Source: Lysobacter panacisoli (GTDB taxonomy: Bacteria > Pseudomonadota > Gammaproteobacteria > Xanthomonadales > Xanthomonadaceae). From it: a stretch of DNA of 64,000 nucleotides. The stretch lies in NCBI RefSeq assembly GCF_009765165.1, contig NZ_VLNU01000001.1, positions 2,920,247 through 2,984,246 of the forward strand, read 5' to 3'. Below, piece by piece: positions 25,098 to 32,632 of the stretch. A program made the position numbers and the translations under genes. Under the pieces are notes generated by a model. The model ran no database searches. It had not been told where the DNA came from and saw only the letters and a list, made by a program, of their open reading frames with translations. Within the stretch, counting starts at the first letter, position 1. The number at the start of each line of letters is the position of its first letter.

Positions 25098-26299
25098 TGG
25101 ACTTGAAGAGCGGATATCCGTTCTGGGCGATCAAGAATGGGCTAATGCATCCGTTCGGCCCCCTAAAGTGCGACTTGCGCTGCGAGGTTGCGGTCATCGG
25201 AGGCGGGATCACCGGGGCCATCGTCGCTGATGCGCTCGCCACGGCCGGCTATGAGGTCGCGGTGTTCGAGCAGCGGGACATTGGATGGGGCAGCAGCGCG
25301 GCCAGTACCGCGCTGCTGCAGTACGAGATCGACACGCACCTAACCGAGTTGTCTCGTACGCACGGCGAGGCGAACGCGGTCTCCGCCTATCGTGCGTGCG
25401 AAGCGGCCATCGAGGACCTGGGCGACCTTGCGCGCGACGTGCGCGATGTCGACTACGGTCGTAGCGACAGTCTGTACTTCGCCAGCCGACGATGGCACGT
25501 CGCGCGACTGCGCCGGGAGTATGAGGCGCGACGGCACGCGGGACTGGATACGCACTGGTTGGAGGGCGACGCTATCGCATCGACCTACGGATTCCATGCT
25601 CCGGCGGGTCTGCTCACGCACGCTGCCGCCCGGTTGGACCCGTACCGCTTGGCGAATCGGCTCTTGCAGCGTCTGAGCAAGCGCGGCGCCAGCGTTCACG
25701 TCCTCACCCGGCTAATGCCAAGCCGCATCACGCCCCGCCAAGTGAGGCTCACGAGTGAAGACGGCTTGACCGTGACTGCAAGTCACGTCGTAGTCGCCAC
25801 TGGTTACGAAGCACAACGCTGGATCGATCAAGACCTCGCCCGAAACCGCAGCAGTTACGCCTGCATCTCCGAACCGCTAGAACTCGGGGCGTTGTCGAAG
25901 ACGATGCTATGGGAGACAGCGCGGCCGTACGTATATGTTCGATCGACAGGCGACTCGCGCCTGCTGGTGGGCGGCGAGGACGATGCAATTGACATACCCA
26001 AGCGGCGCGACGCTCGAGTAGAGAAGAAGGCGGGTCTGCTTGTAAAGCGCATTGGCAGCCTGTTTCCCCAACTCGCCCTGCGGCCGGCCTTCAGCTGGGC
26101 CGGCACGTTCGCGGAAACGCCGGACGGTCTGCCGTATTTCGGACCGCACGAACAATGGGGGCCGCGGGTGCTCTTCGCGATGGCTTATGGAGGCAACGGC
26201 ATTGTGTACAGCATGATCGGGGCCGAACTACTGAAAGCGCACCTCGAACGGCGACAGCATCCACTCAAGCGTCTCTTCGGCTTTGAACGGATCCGCTGA
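25097..26299 (+). CDS. FAD-dependent oxidoreductase (DAO family)
   Basis: The 400-residue protein starts MDLKSGYPFWAIKNGLMHPF. The dinucleotide-binding motif VIGGGITGA is at residues 33-41 with VAVFEQRDIGWGSSAASTAL, the usual FAD-binding phrase, at about 54-75. A further motif is VATGYEAQRW in the middle. The C-terminus has SWAGTFAETPDGLPYFG and a closing MAYGGNGIVYS. This is a D-amino acid oxidase/glycine oxidase-type flavoprotein. The substrate is not evident. It starts by overlap with the membrane protein before it. Confidence 0.88.
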   Translation: MDLKSGYPFWAIKNGLMHPFGPLKCDLRCEVAVIGGGITGAIVADALATAGYEVAVFEQRDIGWGSSAASTALLQYEIDTHLTELSRTHGEANAVSAYRACEAAIEDLGDLARDVRDVDYGRSDSLYFASRRWHVARLRREYEARRHAGLDTHWLEGDAIASTYGFHAPAGLLTHAAARLDPYRLANRLLQRLSKRGASVHVLTRLMPSRITPRQVRLTSEDGLTVTASHVVVATGYEAQRWIDQDLARNRSSYACISEPLELGALSKTMLWETARPYVYVRSTGDSRLLVGGEDDAIDIPKRRDARVEKKAGLLVKRIGSLFPQLALRPAFSWAGTFAETPDGLPYFGPHEQWGPRVLFAMAYGGNGIVYSMIGAELLKAHLERRQHPLKRLFGFERIR

Positions 26300-26357
26300 C
26301 TGCTCCAAGGTCAGGACTGGATGGTAGGGTGGGTGTCCCACTATATGGTGAAGAAGC

Positions 26358-26780
26358 ATGCCCAACCTCGGAACTGTGCTCAAAACAGAGATCTCCCGGC
26401 TAGCGCGCAAGGAAGTGCGTGGGGAAGTCGAAGCTTTAAAGAAAGCCAGCAGCACCTACCGCCGTGAGATCGCTGAGCTGAAGCGCCAGGTTGCAAACCT
26501 TGAGCGGGCCGTCAAGCAGACCGCAAAGGCGCTCCCGGCGCAACCAGTGAAGCAAGCGGATCATGGGCGGATTCGATTCAGTGCAAATGGCCTGAAGTCG
26601 CATCGAGCGAGGCTGGGGCTGTCCGCAGCCGACTTCGGCGCTCTTGTCGGAGTAAGCGCCCTGTCCATTTACAACTGGGAGCGTGGCAAAGCAGCGCCCA
26701 GGCAGGCGCAGCTCCAGAAGTTGGCGAATGTGCGAGGGCTCGGGAAGAAGGAAGCGAGAGCTCGCCTCGAAAGGTCATAG
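26358..26780 (+). CDS. XRE-like DNA-binding protein with N-terminal coiled coil
   Basis: The 140-residue product starts MPNLGTVLKTEISRLARKEV. Residues about 8-60 are a Lys/Glu/Arg-rich coiled coil, and residues about 72-130 form a helix-turn-helix of the XRE/Cro type (KSHRARLGLSAADFGALVGV, then SALSIYNWERGKAAP). Such proteins act as transcription regulators or nucleoid-associated proteins. It lies upstream of the MqsR-MqsA-chaperone operon but separated by about 200 bases; no functional link is shown. Confidence 0.75.
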   Translation: MPNLGTVLKTEISRLARKEVRGEVEALKKASSTYRREIAELKRQVANLERAVKQTAKALPAQPVKQADHGRIRFSANGLKSHRARLGLSAADFGALVGVSALSIYNWERGKAAPRQAQLQKLANVRGLGKKEARARLERS

Positions 26781-26917
26781 CACAGAGGGCGGCGGGCAAG
26801 GGGGCGTGGAGTCGCTCGACGGCATTCCCCCTAGCAGGCGCGTCGCTGTGGGCTGAGTGCGCAATGGCTGGGCACCGCCGATTTGCGAGGGTGGGCGGCG
26901 AGTAGTGGTCGCAGGGC

Positions 26918-26979
26918 TTGATGAGACCGTCATTGCAGTGTGAAATACCCGGACTGCTAACCACGGTGGTTGATTTCAC
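26918..26979 (+). promoter_or_regulatory. Promoter and palindromic operator of the mqsR-mqsA-chaperone operon
   Basis: TTGATG (26918-26923) and TGAAAT (26941-26946) are 17 bases apart, a good sigma-70 match. Right after, AACCA-CGG-TGGTT (26959-26971) is a perfect 5-3-5 palindrome of the AACC...GGTT type known for MqsA operators. An outer inverted repeat GTGAAAT (26940-26946) / ATTTCAC (26973-26979) encloses it, with one arm on the -10 box. Binding by the MqsA antitoxin would block transcription. The toxin start codon follows at 26980. The rest of 26781-26917 shows no gene. Confidence 0.75.
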
Positions 26980-27315
26980 TTGGTACCGGGCCCACTATAT
27001 CCGCTAAGCCAGATCAATGACCTCGCAAAGGTGTGCAAGGTCGTGTTCTCGGAGAACGCGGAAGATGACTACCAAGCACTGGGGTTCAGCCTTGCGCAGG
27101 CTTGTGATTGCATCGCGCACATCTGCGGTAGCGAGTACAGAGCGAGCCTTCGTTATGACCGCAACGGTGTCATCTTTTCTTGGGACGACTACGTCACCAC
27201 ATATCGAGGCCCGAATGGGCTGACCACGCTATACGTCAAGCTCCGTATACCGAGCCCATCGGTCGTCGGTCACGTTTATTGCACTTCATTCCATCCGCCC
27301 AAGGTCGCTCCATGA
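26980..27315 (+). CDS. mqsR: MqsR-family toxin
   Basis: The 111-residue product resembles MqsR, a ribosome-independent mRNA interferase that cuts mRNA (GCU sites in Escherichia coli). Matching phrases are YPLSQINDLAKV near the start, a middle ALGFSLAQACDCI, SLRYDRNGV, and LYVKLRIP near the end. The only in-frame start is TTG 26980, because TGA at 26971 blocks anything upstream; no Shine-Dalgarno sequence is visible. Weak start use would keep toxin lower than antitoxin. The stop overlaps the mqsA start (ATGA). The family call is from recalled sequence pattern, not a search. Confidence 0.78.
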   Translation: MVPGPLYPLSQINDLAKVCKVVFSENAEDDYQALGFSLAQACDCIAHICGSEYRASLRYDRNGVIFSWDDYVTTYRGPNGLTTLYVKLRIPSPSVVGHVYCTSFHPPKVAP

Positions 27316-27920
27316 GTGCCATTTGCCCAGCCTGTGAAACCGGAACTTTGTCGCCGGTGGTCCGCGATAAAAAATTGTCCTATGAAGGGGCTACGTTGCT
27401 GGTGCCTGGCGTCGAAGCTTCTGTCTGCTCTGTGTGCGAAGAACGCGTCGTTCTGCCAGAGCAAGCCAGACGCAATGATCGGCGCTACGCCGACGCCAGA
27501 CGGGCGCATGACGGCCTTTTGACCTCTGAAGAGATTGAAGGCTGGCGAACCCGTTTTGGGCTGACGCAACAGCAGGCCGCACAGCTTCTGGGCGGCGGTG
27601 CTAATGCGTTCTCCAAGTACGAACGCGGAGAAGTGACGCAGTCCCGCTCGATGGATTTGTTGATTCGCGCTAGCTCAGAGATCGAAGAGGTTCGAGTGTT
27701 TCTGGGGCAACGCGCGAGCTTGGCTTTCGGCCCACCCCAGGTGTGGGAGACAGTAAAAGAGGTTGACGTCGCGCCTGCTAGATCAACTCCGAAGAAGCGC
27801 GAATCAGCTGAAGTGGTGCTACTTAAGGTCAAGAAGGCACTCAGTAGCGCGCAGGCCACAAACGATGGCAAGTGGCATGTGGATGATGGCGAAGCGGAGC
27901 TAAGGCTGAAGTATGGCTAA
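27312..27920 (+). CDS. mqsA: MqsA-family antitoxin with long C-terminal extension
   Basis: The 202-residue protein has an N-terminal zinc domain with C5, C8, C39 and C42 (CPAC ... CSVC) and a helix-turn-helix region (RFGLTQQQAAQLLGGGANAF, about 81-100, then SKYERGE) as in MqsA. MqsA of Escherichia coli is about 131 residues and ends near the HTH; here about 60-70 further residues follow (about 138-202, basic and Lys/Glu-rich, ending EAELRLKYG). In toxin-antitoxin-chaperone systems such a tail is the chaperone-addiction region that makes the antitoxin depend on a SecB-like chaperone, and such a chaperone is encoded next. It binds toxin and, by family rule, the operator upstream. Confidence 0.85.
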   Translation: MSAICPACETGTLSPVVRDKKLSYEGATLLVPGVEASVCSVCEERVVLPEQARRNDRRYADARRAHDGLLTSEEIEGWRTRFGLTQQQAAQLLGGGANAFSKYERGEVTQSRSMDLLIRASSEIEEVRVFLGQRASLAFGPPQVWETVKEVDVAPARSTPKKRESAEVVLLKVKKALSSAQATNDGKWHVDDGEAELRLKYG

Positions 27921-28446
27921 GAAGACGAAGGTCTTTGATCCTACCGAGTACTTTGCGCTACATGACATAGCGCTCTGGACTACTTCATTGCAGCGCGAGG
28001 CCGAATTTCAGCCAGAGCTACATGAGGGAAAGACCACTATCCAAACCATGAGGTCCGTAAAGGCCGAAGGGTTCACCGGCACGTTGGAGACAGGCGAGGA
28101 GCTGAACTTCATTCAAGCGCTCGTCACGTTCGGGATTCGCTCGGTGTTCGGACAGGAGGAAGGCGACTCAGAAGTACTGCACTCTCTGGAGGCTACTTTC
28201 GCAGTCGATTACCAAATCATTGCCTTGCCTGATGAGAAGGACTTTCAACGCTTCCTATCGATCAACTGCCCCCATCAAGCGTGGCCGTTTTGGCGGCAGC
28301 ACGTCTATGACACATTTAAGAGGGCTTCGCTGCCCGTGCCTTTGGTGCCCCTTCTTAGCTCGGGCCAGGTAGGAAAGCGCCCAAGGAAGGTGTCACGAAT
28401 CGTGCGATATCCTGAACCAGTAGGCCCAACCGCGCCGGCCAAATAG
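27913..28446 (+). CDS. SecB-like chaperone of the toxin-antitoxin operon
   Basis: The 177-residue protein starts MAKKTKVFDPTEYFALHDIA, overlapping mqsA by eight bases. It resembles SecB: a beta-rich first part with LETGEELNFIQALVTFGIRS and, in the last third, INCPHQAWPFWRQHVYDTF, which matches the SecB phrase of type N-C-P-x-x-L-F-P-Y-x-R. The end (LPVPLVPLLSSG) matches the SecB Pro-rich strand. It is longer than typical SecB (about 155). Coupled to MqsA, it should fold and protect the antitoxin, as TAC chaperones do. Confidence 0.78.
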   Translation: MAKKTKVFDPTEYFALHDIALWTTSLQREAEFQPELHEGKTTIQTMRSVKAEGFTGTLETGEELNFIQALVTFGIRSVFGQEEGDSEVLHSLEATFAVDYQIIALPDEKDFQRFLSINCPHQAWPFWRQHVYDTFKRASLPVPLVPLLSSGQVGKRPRKVSRIVRYPEPVGPTAPAK

Positions 28447-28560
28447 CCGAGCACATCGCAATCGGCGAGGGGCGCGGCTTCATTCGAGATGCGCGCCGGC
28501 GAAGCAGTCAGAAGCTGCGAGCGCTCATTCACTGGTCTCACTGCCGGCTAGTCGTGCAGT

Positions 28561-28980
28561 TCAACGTTGGTTGCCTTTTGCCAGAGCGAGCGCCGCACGA
28601 AACACCTCGCACTGCCTCATATTTCCGTAGCCAGTGAGGTGGCGCATCAGGCCTGTGGGGAGGGCAAAGCCTTCTTCGTAGAACGAGGACGAGCCATCGC
28701 CACAAAGAGGGCAATAGGCCCGCGGTGCGCCAAAGGGCTGGCCTTGGTAAGTGGCCTGAATGACGTTCTGGCATTGCTCGATGAGCTTCTCGGCAGTTTC
28801 CGACGCCCAGTCCCAGAGGGGCTGATCGCTTGGGCGGCCGTAGTGGCTCATTAGAAGTTTCTTCGCCTCGGGTGGCATCAGGTTGATGATCGCCATCCGA
28901 ACCGTCCACAGGTCGTCGCGGAGCCTCCCCAACTCCGCCTGCATTTCCGCGTACGGCGTAGGCCCCCTGCGCGCACCCAT
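28561..28980 (-). CDS. Hypothetical protein with Cys-rich motif, 139 aa
   Basis: The ATG at 28980 gives MGARRGPTPYAEMQAELGRL. The protein has a helical N-terminal region, a middle with Trp (QPLWDWASETAEKLIEQCQ), and a C-terminal stretch AYCPLCGDGSSS followed by a His and a Cys, a possible zinc-binding unit. No family is recognised. It lies on the minus strand and converges with the TAC operon with a 114-base gap that holds no gene. Confidence 0.65.
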   Translation of the reverse strand: MGARRGPTPYAEMQAELGRLRDDLWTVRMAIINLMPPEAKKLLMSHYGRPSDQPLWDWASETAEKLIEQCQNVIQATYQGQPFGAPRAYCPLCGDGSSSFYEEGFALPTGLMRHLTGYGNMRQCEVFRAALALAKGNQR

Positions 28981-29091
28981 GTCCTAGCTCCTCTCGCGGC
29001 AGAATCAGCGAAAGGTCTCCTCTTGGAAGGAGCGGCAACAGTGCCGGCCCGCTACCAAATATGGAATGGGCTGGTCGAGCAGAGGTTTGGA

Positions 29092-29451
29092 TCAATCTCT
29101 GAGAGCTTGCTCCGGCCTTTCAGGCTCGGCAGGAGGGGGCGTCTGTGCCTCCAACAAGCTTATTTCCGGCACCTTTGGCAAGCTTGGTAGGTCTGGAAGG
29201 TCGGGAATCCCCGCAGCTTCCATGAGTGCCTTCTTGGTGCAATAGCGCGCGTACTCCTGCAGATCCCCAGCGAGGTCGCTCGGTCCTATCGCGGCTATGT
29301 ACCACTTTCGGATGATCGTTTCGTTCTTCTTGACGTCAAAGCCTACGGACAGGTGGGCAATCCCCATTTCATAGAAGACGCGCTCGGCGCATGCTCCGCC
29401 TGAAATGAGCATGAGCAAGGCCGACATCATTGCTTGCGCCACGAGCTTCAT
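29092..29451 (-). CDS. Hypothetical secreted protein, 119 aa
   Basis: ATG 29451 starts a clear signal peptide (MKLVAQAMMSALLMLISGGA, cleavage likely after CA near residue 22). An in-frame upstream ATG exists but would bury the signal. The mature part begins ERVFYEMG and ends in a Pro-rich tail (PDLPDLPSLPKVPEIS, later TPPPAEPERPEQ). It is likely periplasmic. Function is unknown. Confidence 0.6.
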   Translation of the reverse strand: MKLVAQAMMSALLMLISGGACAERVFYEMGIAHLSVGFDVKKNETIIRKWYIAAIGPSDLAGDLQEYARYCTKKALMEAAGIPDLPDLPSLPKVPEISLLEAQTPPPAEPERPEQALRD

Positions 29452-29549
29452 TGATGGGCTCCCGATTCTCCTTGGGCCCAACGGCGAGCTGAATCTTCTC
29501 CGGCCAGCAGAAGTGCCGGCGCTACCAATTTCGAAGGGGGCCAAGCACG

Positions 29550-29987
29550 CTACGTTGCCGGCGCTTCCCCGATGATCTCAGCCAAGCTGTCGATCGACAG
29601 GCGAAGGTTGTTGTTGCTGGTATCGAAGGCGCACATGGCGCAGGCTTCAACGAACTCCTCGCTTACCATGAGACCGTCGCCCTCCGGGCGCACATGGGCG
29701 GAGAGACGCGGATCGGCTGCGGCCTCCTCAAGTGCCTGGCCGAAGTGCATTACCCGGCACATGAGTGAGTGCTGCTGGTCTTCGGGGAGGTGCCGGGTCT
29801 CCCTGACGATCGCCATCATTCCCCGGTTGATGGGGATATTGGTAAGCGCGAATCCCGACCCCATCTCTGGGTCTGGGCGCGGGATATGGCTCCCAGGCAT
29901 CTGGCCCGACCCCGCGGCTTCGAACAGCCGAATACCGAATTTCATTAGGTCGGGTGGTACCGGCTGGATGAATCGGCTGACGTCCAT
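29550..29987 (-). CDS. Hypothetical protein, 145 aa
   Basis: ATG 29987 (MDVSRFIQPVPPDLMKFGIR) has AGGAAG on its strand just upstream, which favours it over the longer frame from 30071. The soluble product has one segment around GFALTNIPINRGMMAIVRE and ends ISGEAPAT-like small residues. Nothing identifies its function. It lies next to the secreted hypothetical protein and may be co-transcribed with it. Confidence 0.6.
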   Translation of the reverse strand: MDVSRFIQPVPPDLMKFGIRLFEAAGSGQMPGSHIPRPDPEMGSGFALTNIPINRGMMAIVRETRHLPEDQQHSLMCRVMHFGQALEEAAADPRLSAHVRPEGDGLMVSEEFVEACAMCAFDTSNNNLRLSIDSLAEIIGEAPAT

Positions 29988-30181
29988 GCTTCCTGCTTCG
30001 GCTGGGGTGGATGCTTCCAAACGGTAGGCCTGAATGGGTCTATCGGGGGGTTTGCGCCCGTCAGGGTCCATCCGCTATCATGCGCGGCTTGTGGTACCCA
30101 GCGGGATTAGGACCGGTTCGCTCAGATAGAGCACGGAGCCTGCCCCCGCTACCAGCTTCGGCCGGGACCTGAGGGTCCTGT

Positions 30182-30306
30182 GGAAAGCCTGAAAAACAGG
30201 CTTTCCCAAGGCCAAAGGCCGGGCTTGGTGGTTGCGCTCTGCTCGCGCGACCACACCGACATCCAGCTGTACGGACAAGGGGCCCGCAAGGGCCCTTTGT
30301 CGTTTT
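30182..30306 (+). promoter_or_regulatory. rimP leader with attenuator-like hairpins
   Basis: The 432-base gap 29988-30419 has no convincing gene. Within it is a perfect 10-bp hairpin GGAAAGCCTG-AAAAA-CAGGCTTTCC (30182-30206) and, further on, a 12-bp hairpin (one G-T pair) with loop GCAA (30274-30301) followed by TTTT (30303-30306), an intrinsic terminator. A terminator inside the leader of rimP-nusA is the pattern expected for transcription attenuation, and a rimP-leader RNA is a described class. A long open frame from 30180 spans this but its translation is unlikely. The ligand is unknown. Confidence 0.6.
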
Positions 30307-30419
30307 CGTGCCTGTCGGGCACGTGCTTCCGAAGTGCGTGTTCCGCAAGGCCTTGCATCATCGTGTGGCGCGGCGGCATCGCCGTCGTCGAGCCATCCAT
30401 CATCGAGGAAGTCAGACGC

Positions 30420-30995
30420 GTGACGGATAAAGCAGTCGAGATCGCGAAGCTCCTCGCCCCGACCATCGAGTCGCTGGGCGTGGAACTGCTGGGCGCCGAG
30501 TACCTCGCGGCGCCGGGCAGCGCGGTGCTGCGCCTGTACATCGACGTGCCGGCCGAGCAGGCCGTCGGCGAGGATGGCCAGCCGCGTTCGGTCACCATCG
30601 AGGACTGCGAAGCGGTGAGCCGTGAAGTGTCCGCGCAGCTCGACGTCGAGGATCCGATCAGCGGGCAGTACACGCTGGAGGTCTCCTCGCCGGGCCTGGA
30701 TCGTCCGCTGTTCACGCTGGCGCACTACCAGCGCTTCGCGGGCGAGAACGCGAAGGTCGGCCTCAAGCTTCCGCAGGACGGCCGTCGCCGCCTGCAGGCG
30801 CAGATCGCGCGCGTGGAAGGCGAGAACGTGGTCTTCGTCCTCGACGGTAACGAGTTCGTCGTAGCGTTCGGCAACATCGACAAGGCGCGACTGGTCCCCG
30901 ACTGGGCCGCGCTGGGTTTCGCCCCGGTCAAGCCGGGCAAAGACAAGCCGGCGAAGGGCGCGCCCAAGGGCGCCGCTTCGAAGGCGAAGAAATAA
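30420..30995 (+). CDS. rimP: Ribosome maturation factor RimP
   Basis: GTG 30420 is chosen: GAGGAA lies nine bases upstream and the product then starts [20 protein letters not shown], as in known RimP proteins. The 191 residues hold the two RimP domains: [10 protein letters not shown] with VLRLYIDVP, then [20 protein letters not shown] and [12 protein letters not shown], a highly conserved signature. The C-terminus is a Lys/Gly/Ala-rich tail. RimP binds 30S precursors and is needed for pseudoknot formation. It heads the nusA operon. Confidence 0.95.
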   Translation: MTDKAVEIAKLLAPTIESLGVELLGAEYLAAPGSAVLRLYIDVPAEQAVGEDGQPRSVTIEDCEAVSREVSAQLDVEDPISGQYTLEVSSPGLDRPLFTLAHYQRFAGENAKVGLKLPQDGRRRLQAQIARVEGENVVFVLDGNEFVVAFGNIDKARLVPDWAALGFAPVKPGKDKPAKGAPKGAASKAKK

Positions 30996-31055
30996 CCAAC
31001 CAATTCACCATCCAATGCCGGCGGCCCATGTCGCCGACCGTGCGGAGTTAGAAAG

Positions 31056-32543
31056 ATGAGCAAGGAACTGTTGCTGGTCGTGGATGCGGTAGCCAACGAA
31101 AAGGGCGTGCCGCGCGAGGTCATCTTCGAGGCCATCGAGGCTGCGCTCGCGTCCGCCGCGAAGAAGCGCTACCACGACGAGGACGTGCTGGTGCGCGTCA
31201 CCATCGACCAGAAGGACGGCAGCTACGAAACCTTCCGCCGCATGGAAGTCGTGGCCGACGACGTGGTCATGGAATCGCCGGACCGCCAGGTGCGCCTGAT
31301 GGACGCGATCGACGAGGTCGAGGGCGTCGAGGTCGGCGACTACATCGAGGAGTCGATCGAGAACCCCGAGTTCGGCCGCATCGCCGCGCAGGCCGCCAAG
31401 CAGGTGATCGTGCAGCGCGTGCGCGAGGCCGAGCGCCAGCAGGTCGTTGACGCGTGGAAGGATCGCGTGGGCGAGCTGGTCACCGGTGTGGTCAAGCGCG
31501 TTGAGCGCGGCAACATCTACGTCGACCTCGGCGGTAATGCCGAAGCCATCATCCCGAAGGACAAGGGCATCCCGCGCGACGTGCTGCGCACCGGCGACCG
31601 CGTGCGCGGTTACCTGTTCGACGTGCGCAGCGAGCCGCGCGGCCCGCAGCTGTTCATCAGCCGCGCGGCGCCGGAATTCATGATGGAGCTGTTCAAGCTC
31701 GAAGTACCGGAAGTCGGCCAGGGCCTGGTGTCGATCAAGGCCTGCGCCCGCGATCCGGGCGATCGCGCCAAGATCGCCGTGCTCGCGCACGACAACCGCA
31801 CCGATCCGATCGGCGCGTGCATCGGCATGCGCGGTTCGCGCGTGCAGGCCGTGAGCAACGAGCTCAACGGCGAGCGTGTCGACATCGTCCTGTGGTCGGA
31901 CAACCCCGCCCAGTTCGTCATCAACGCGATGGCGCCGGCGGAAGTGCAGTCGATCATCGTCGATGAAGAGAAGCATTCGATGGACCTGGCCGTGGCCGAG
32001 GATCGCCTTGCCCAGGCGATCGGCAAGGGCGGCCAGAACGTGCGTCTGGCCAGCCGCCTGTCGGGCTGGCAGCTCAACGTGATGACCCAGGACCAGGTCA
32101 CGGCGAAGTCGGAGGCGGAGCAGACTGCCGCACGCCAGCTGTTCCAGGACAAGCTGGAAGTCGACGAGGAAATCGCCGGCATTCTGGTGTCCGAGGGCTT
32201 CAGCACGGTCGAGGAAATCGCATACGTGCCGGTCGGCGAGCTGCTCGCGGTGGAAGGCTTCGACGAGGACATCGTCGAGGAGCTGCGTTCGCGTGCCCGC
32301 GACGCGCTGCTCAACGAGGCGCTGGCCGCGGAAGAGGTGCTCGAGGAGCACCAGCCTGCCGCCGACCTGCTCGAACTCGATGGCATGGACGAAGCCACCG
32401 CCTACGCGCTTGCCGCGCGCGGCGTGGTGACCCGCGACGACCTCGCGGACATGGCCACCGACGAACTCACCGATGTCGAAGGCATCGACGAGGGCCGTGC
32501 CGCCGCGCTGATCATGGAAGCGCGCAAGCACTGGTTCGAATGA
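31056..32543 (+). CDS. nusA: Transcription elongation/termination factor NusA
   Basis: The 495-residue protein starts MSKELLLVVDAVANEKGVPR and has the N-terminal RNA polymerase-binding domain, an S1 domain (around VTGVVKRVERGNIYVDLGG), two KH domains (CIGMRGSRVQAVSNELNGE and AIGKGGQNVRLASRL), and two acidic C-terminal repeats as in gammaproteobacterial NusA. It controls pausing, termination and antitermination. It lies between rimP and infB in the standard order. Confidence 0.97.
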   Translation: MSKELLLVVDAVANEKGVPREVIFEAIEAALASAAKKRYHDEDVLVRVTIDQKDGSYETFRRMEVVADDVVMESPDRQVRLMDAIDEVEGVEVGDYIEESIENPEFGRIAAQAAKQVIVQRVREAERQQVVDAWKDRVGELVTGVVKRVERGNIYVDLGGNAEAIIPKDKGIPRDVLRTGDRVRGYLFDVRSEPRGPQLFISRAAPEFMMELFKLEVPEVGQGLVSIKACARDPGDRAKIAVLAHDNRTDPIGACIGMRGSRVQAVSNELNGERVDIVLWSDNPAQFVINAMAPAEVQSIIVDEEKHSMDLAVAEDRLAQAIGKGGQNVRLASRLSGWQLNVMTQDQVTAKSEAEQTAARQLFQDKLEVDEEIAGILVSEGFSTVEEIAYVPVGELLAVEGFDEDIVEELRSRARDALLNEALAAEEVLEEHQPAADLLELDGMDEATAYALAARGVVTRDDLADMATDELTDVEGIDEGRAAALIMEARKHWFE

Positions 32544-32632
32544 ATACCGCGTCGGTCTGCCCTGGAACACGGGGTTAGAATGACGTCAACACGCGCGGGA
32601 TACGTCCCGCGTCACGAGGACACGGAATCCGA

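Noticed and set aside
30061..30180. A possible tRNA remnant (GCTCAGATAGAGC-like D-arm) before rimP, which might mark an attachment site
   Set aside because: No anticodon arm, T-arm or CCA could be found in the right places; a short match is not enough.
30180..30419. Extended rimP open frame starting at 30180
   Set aside because: The extension crosses two strong hairpins and has no RimP homology; GTG 30420 has a good ribosome binding site and the family N-terminus.
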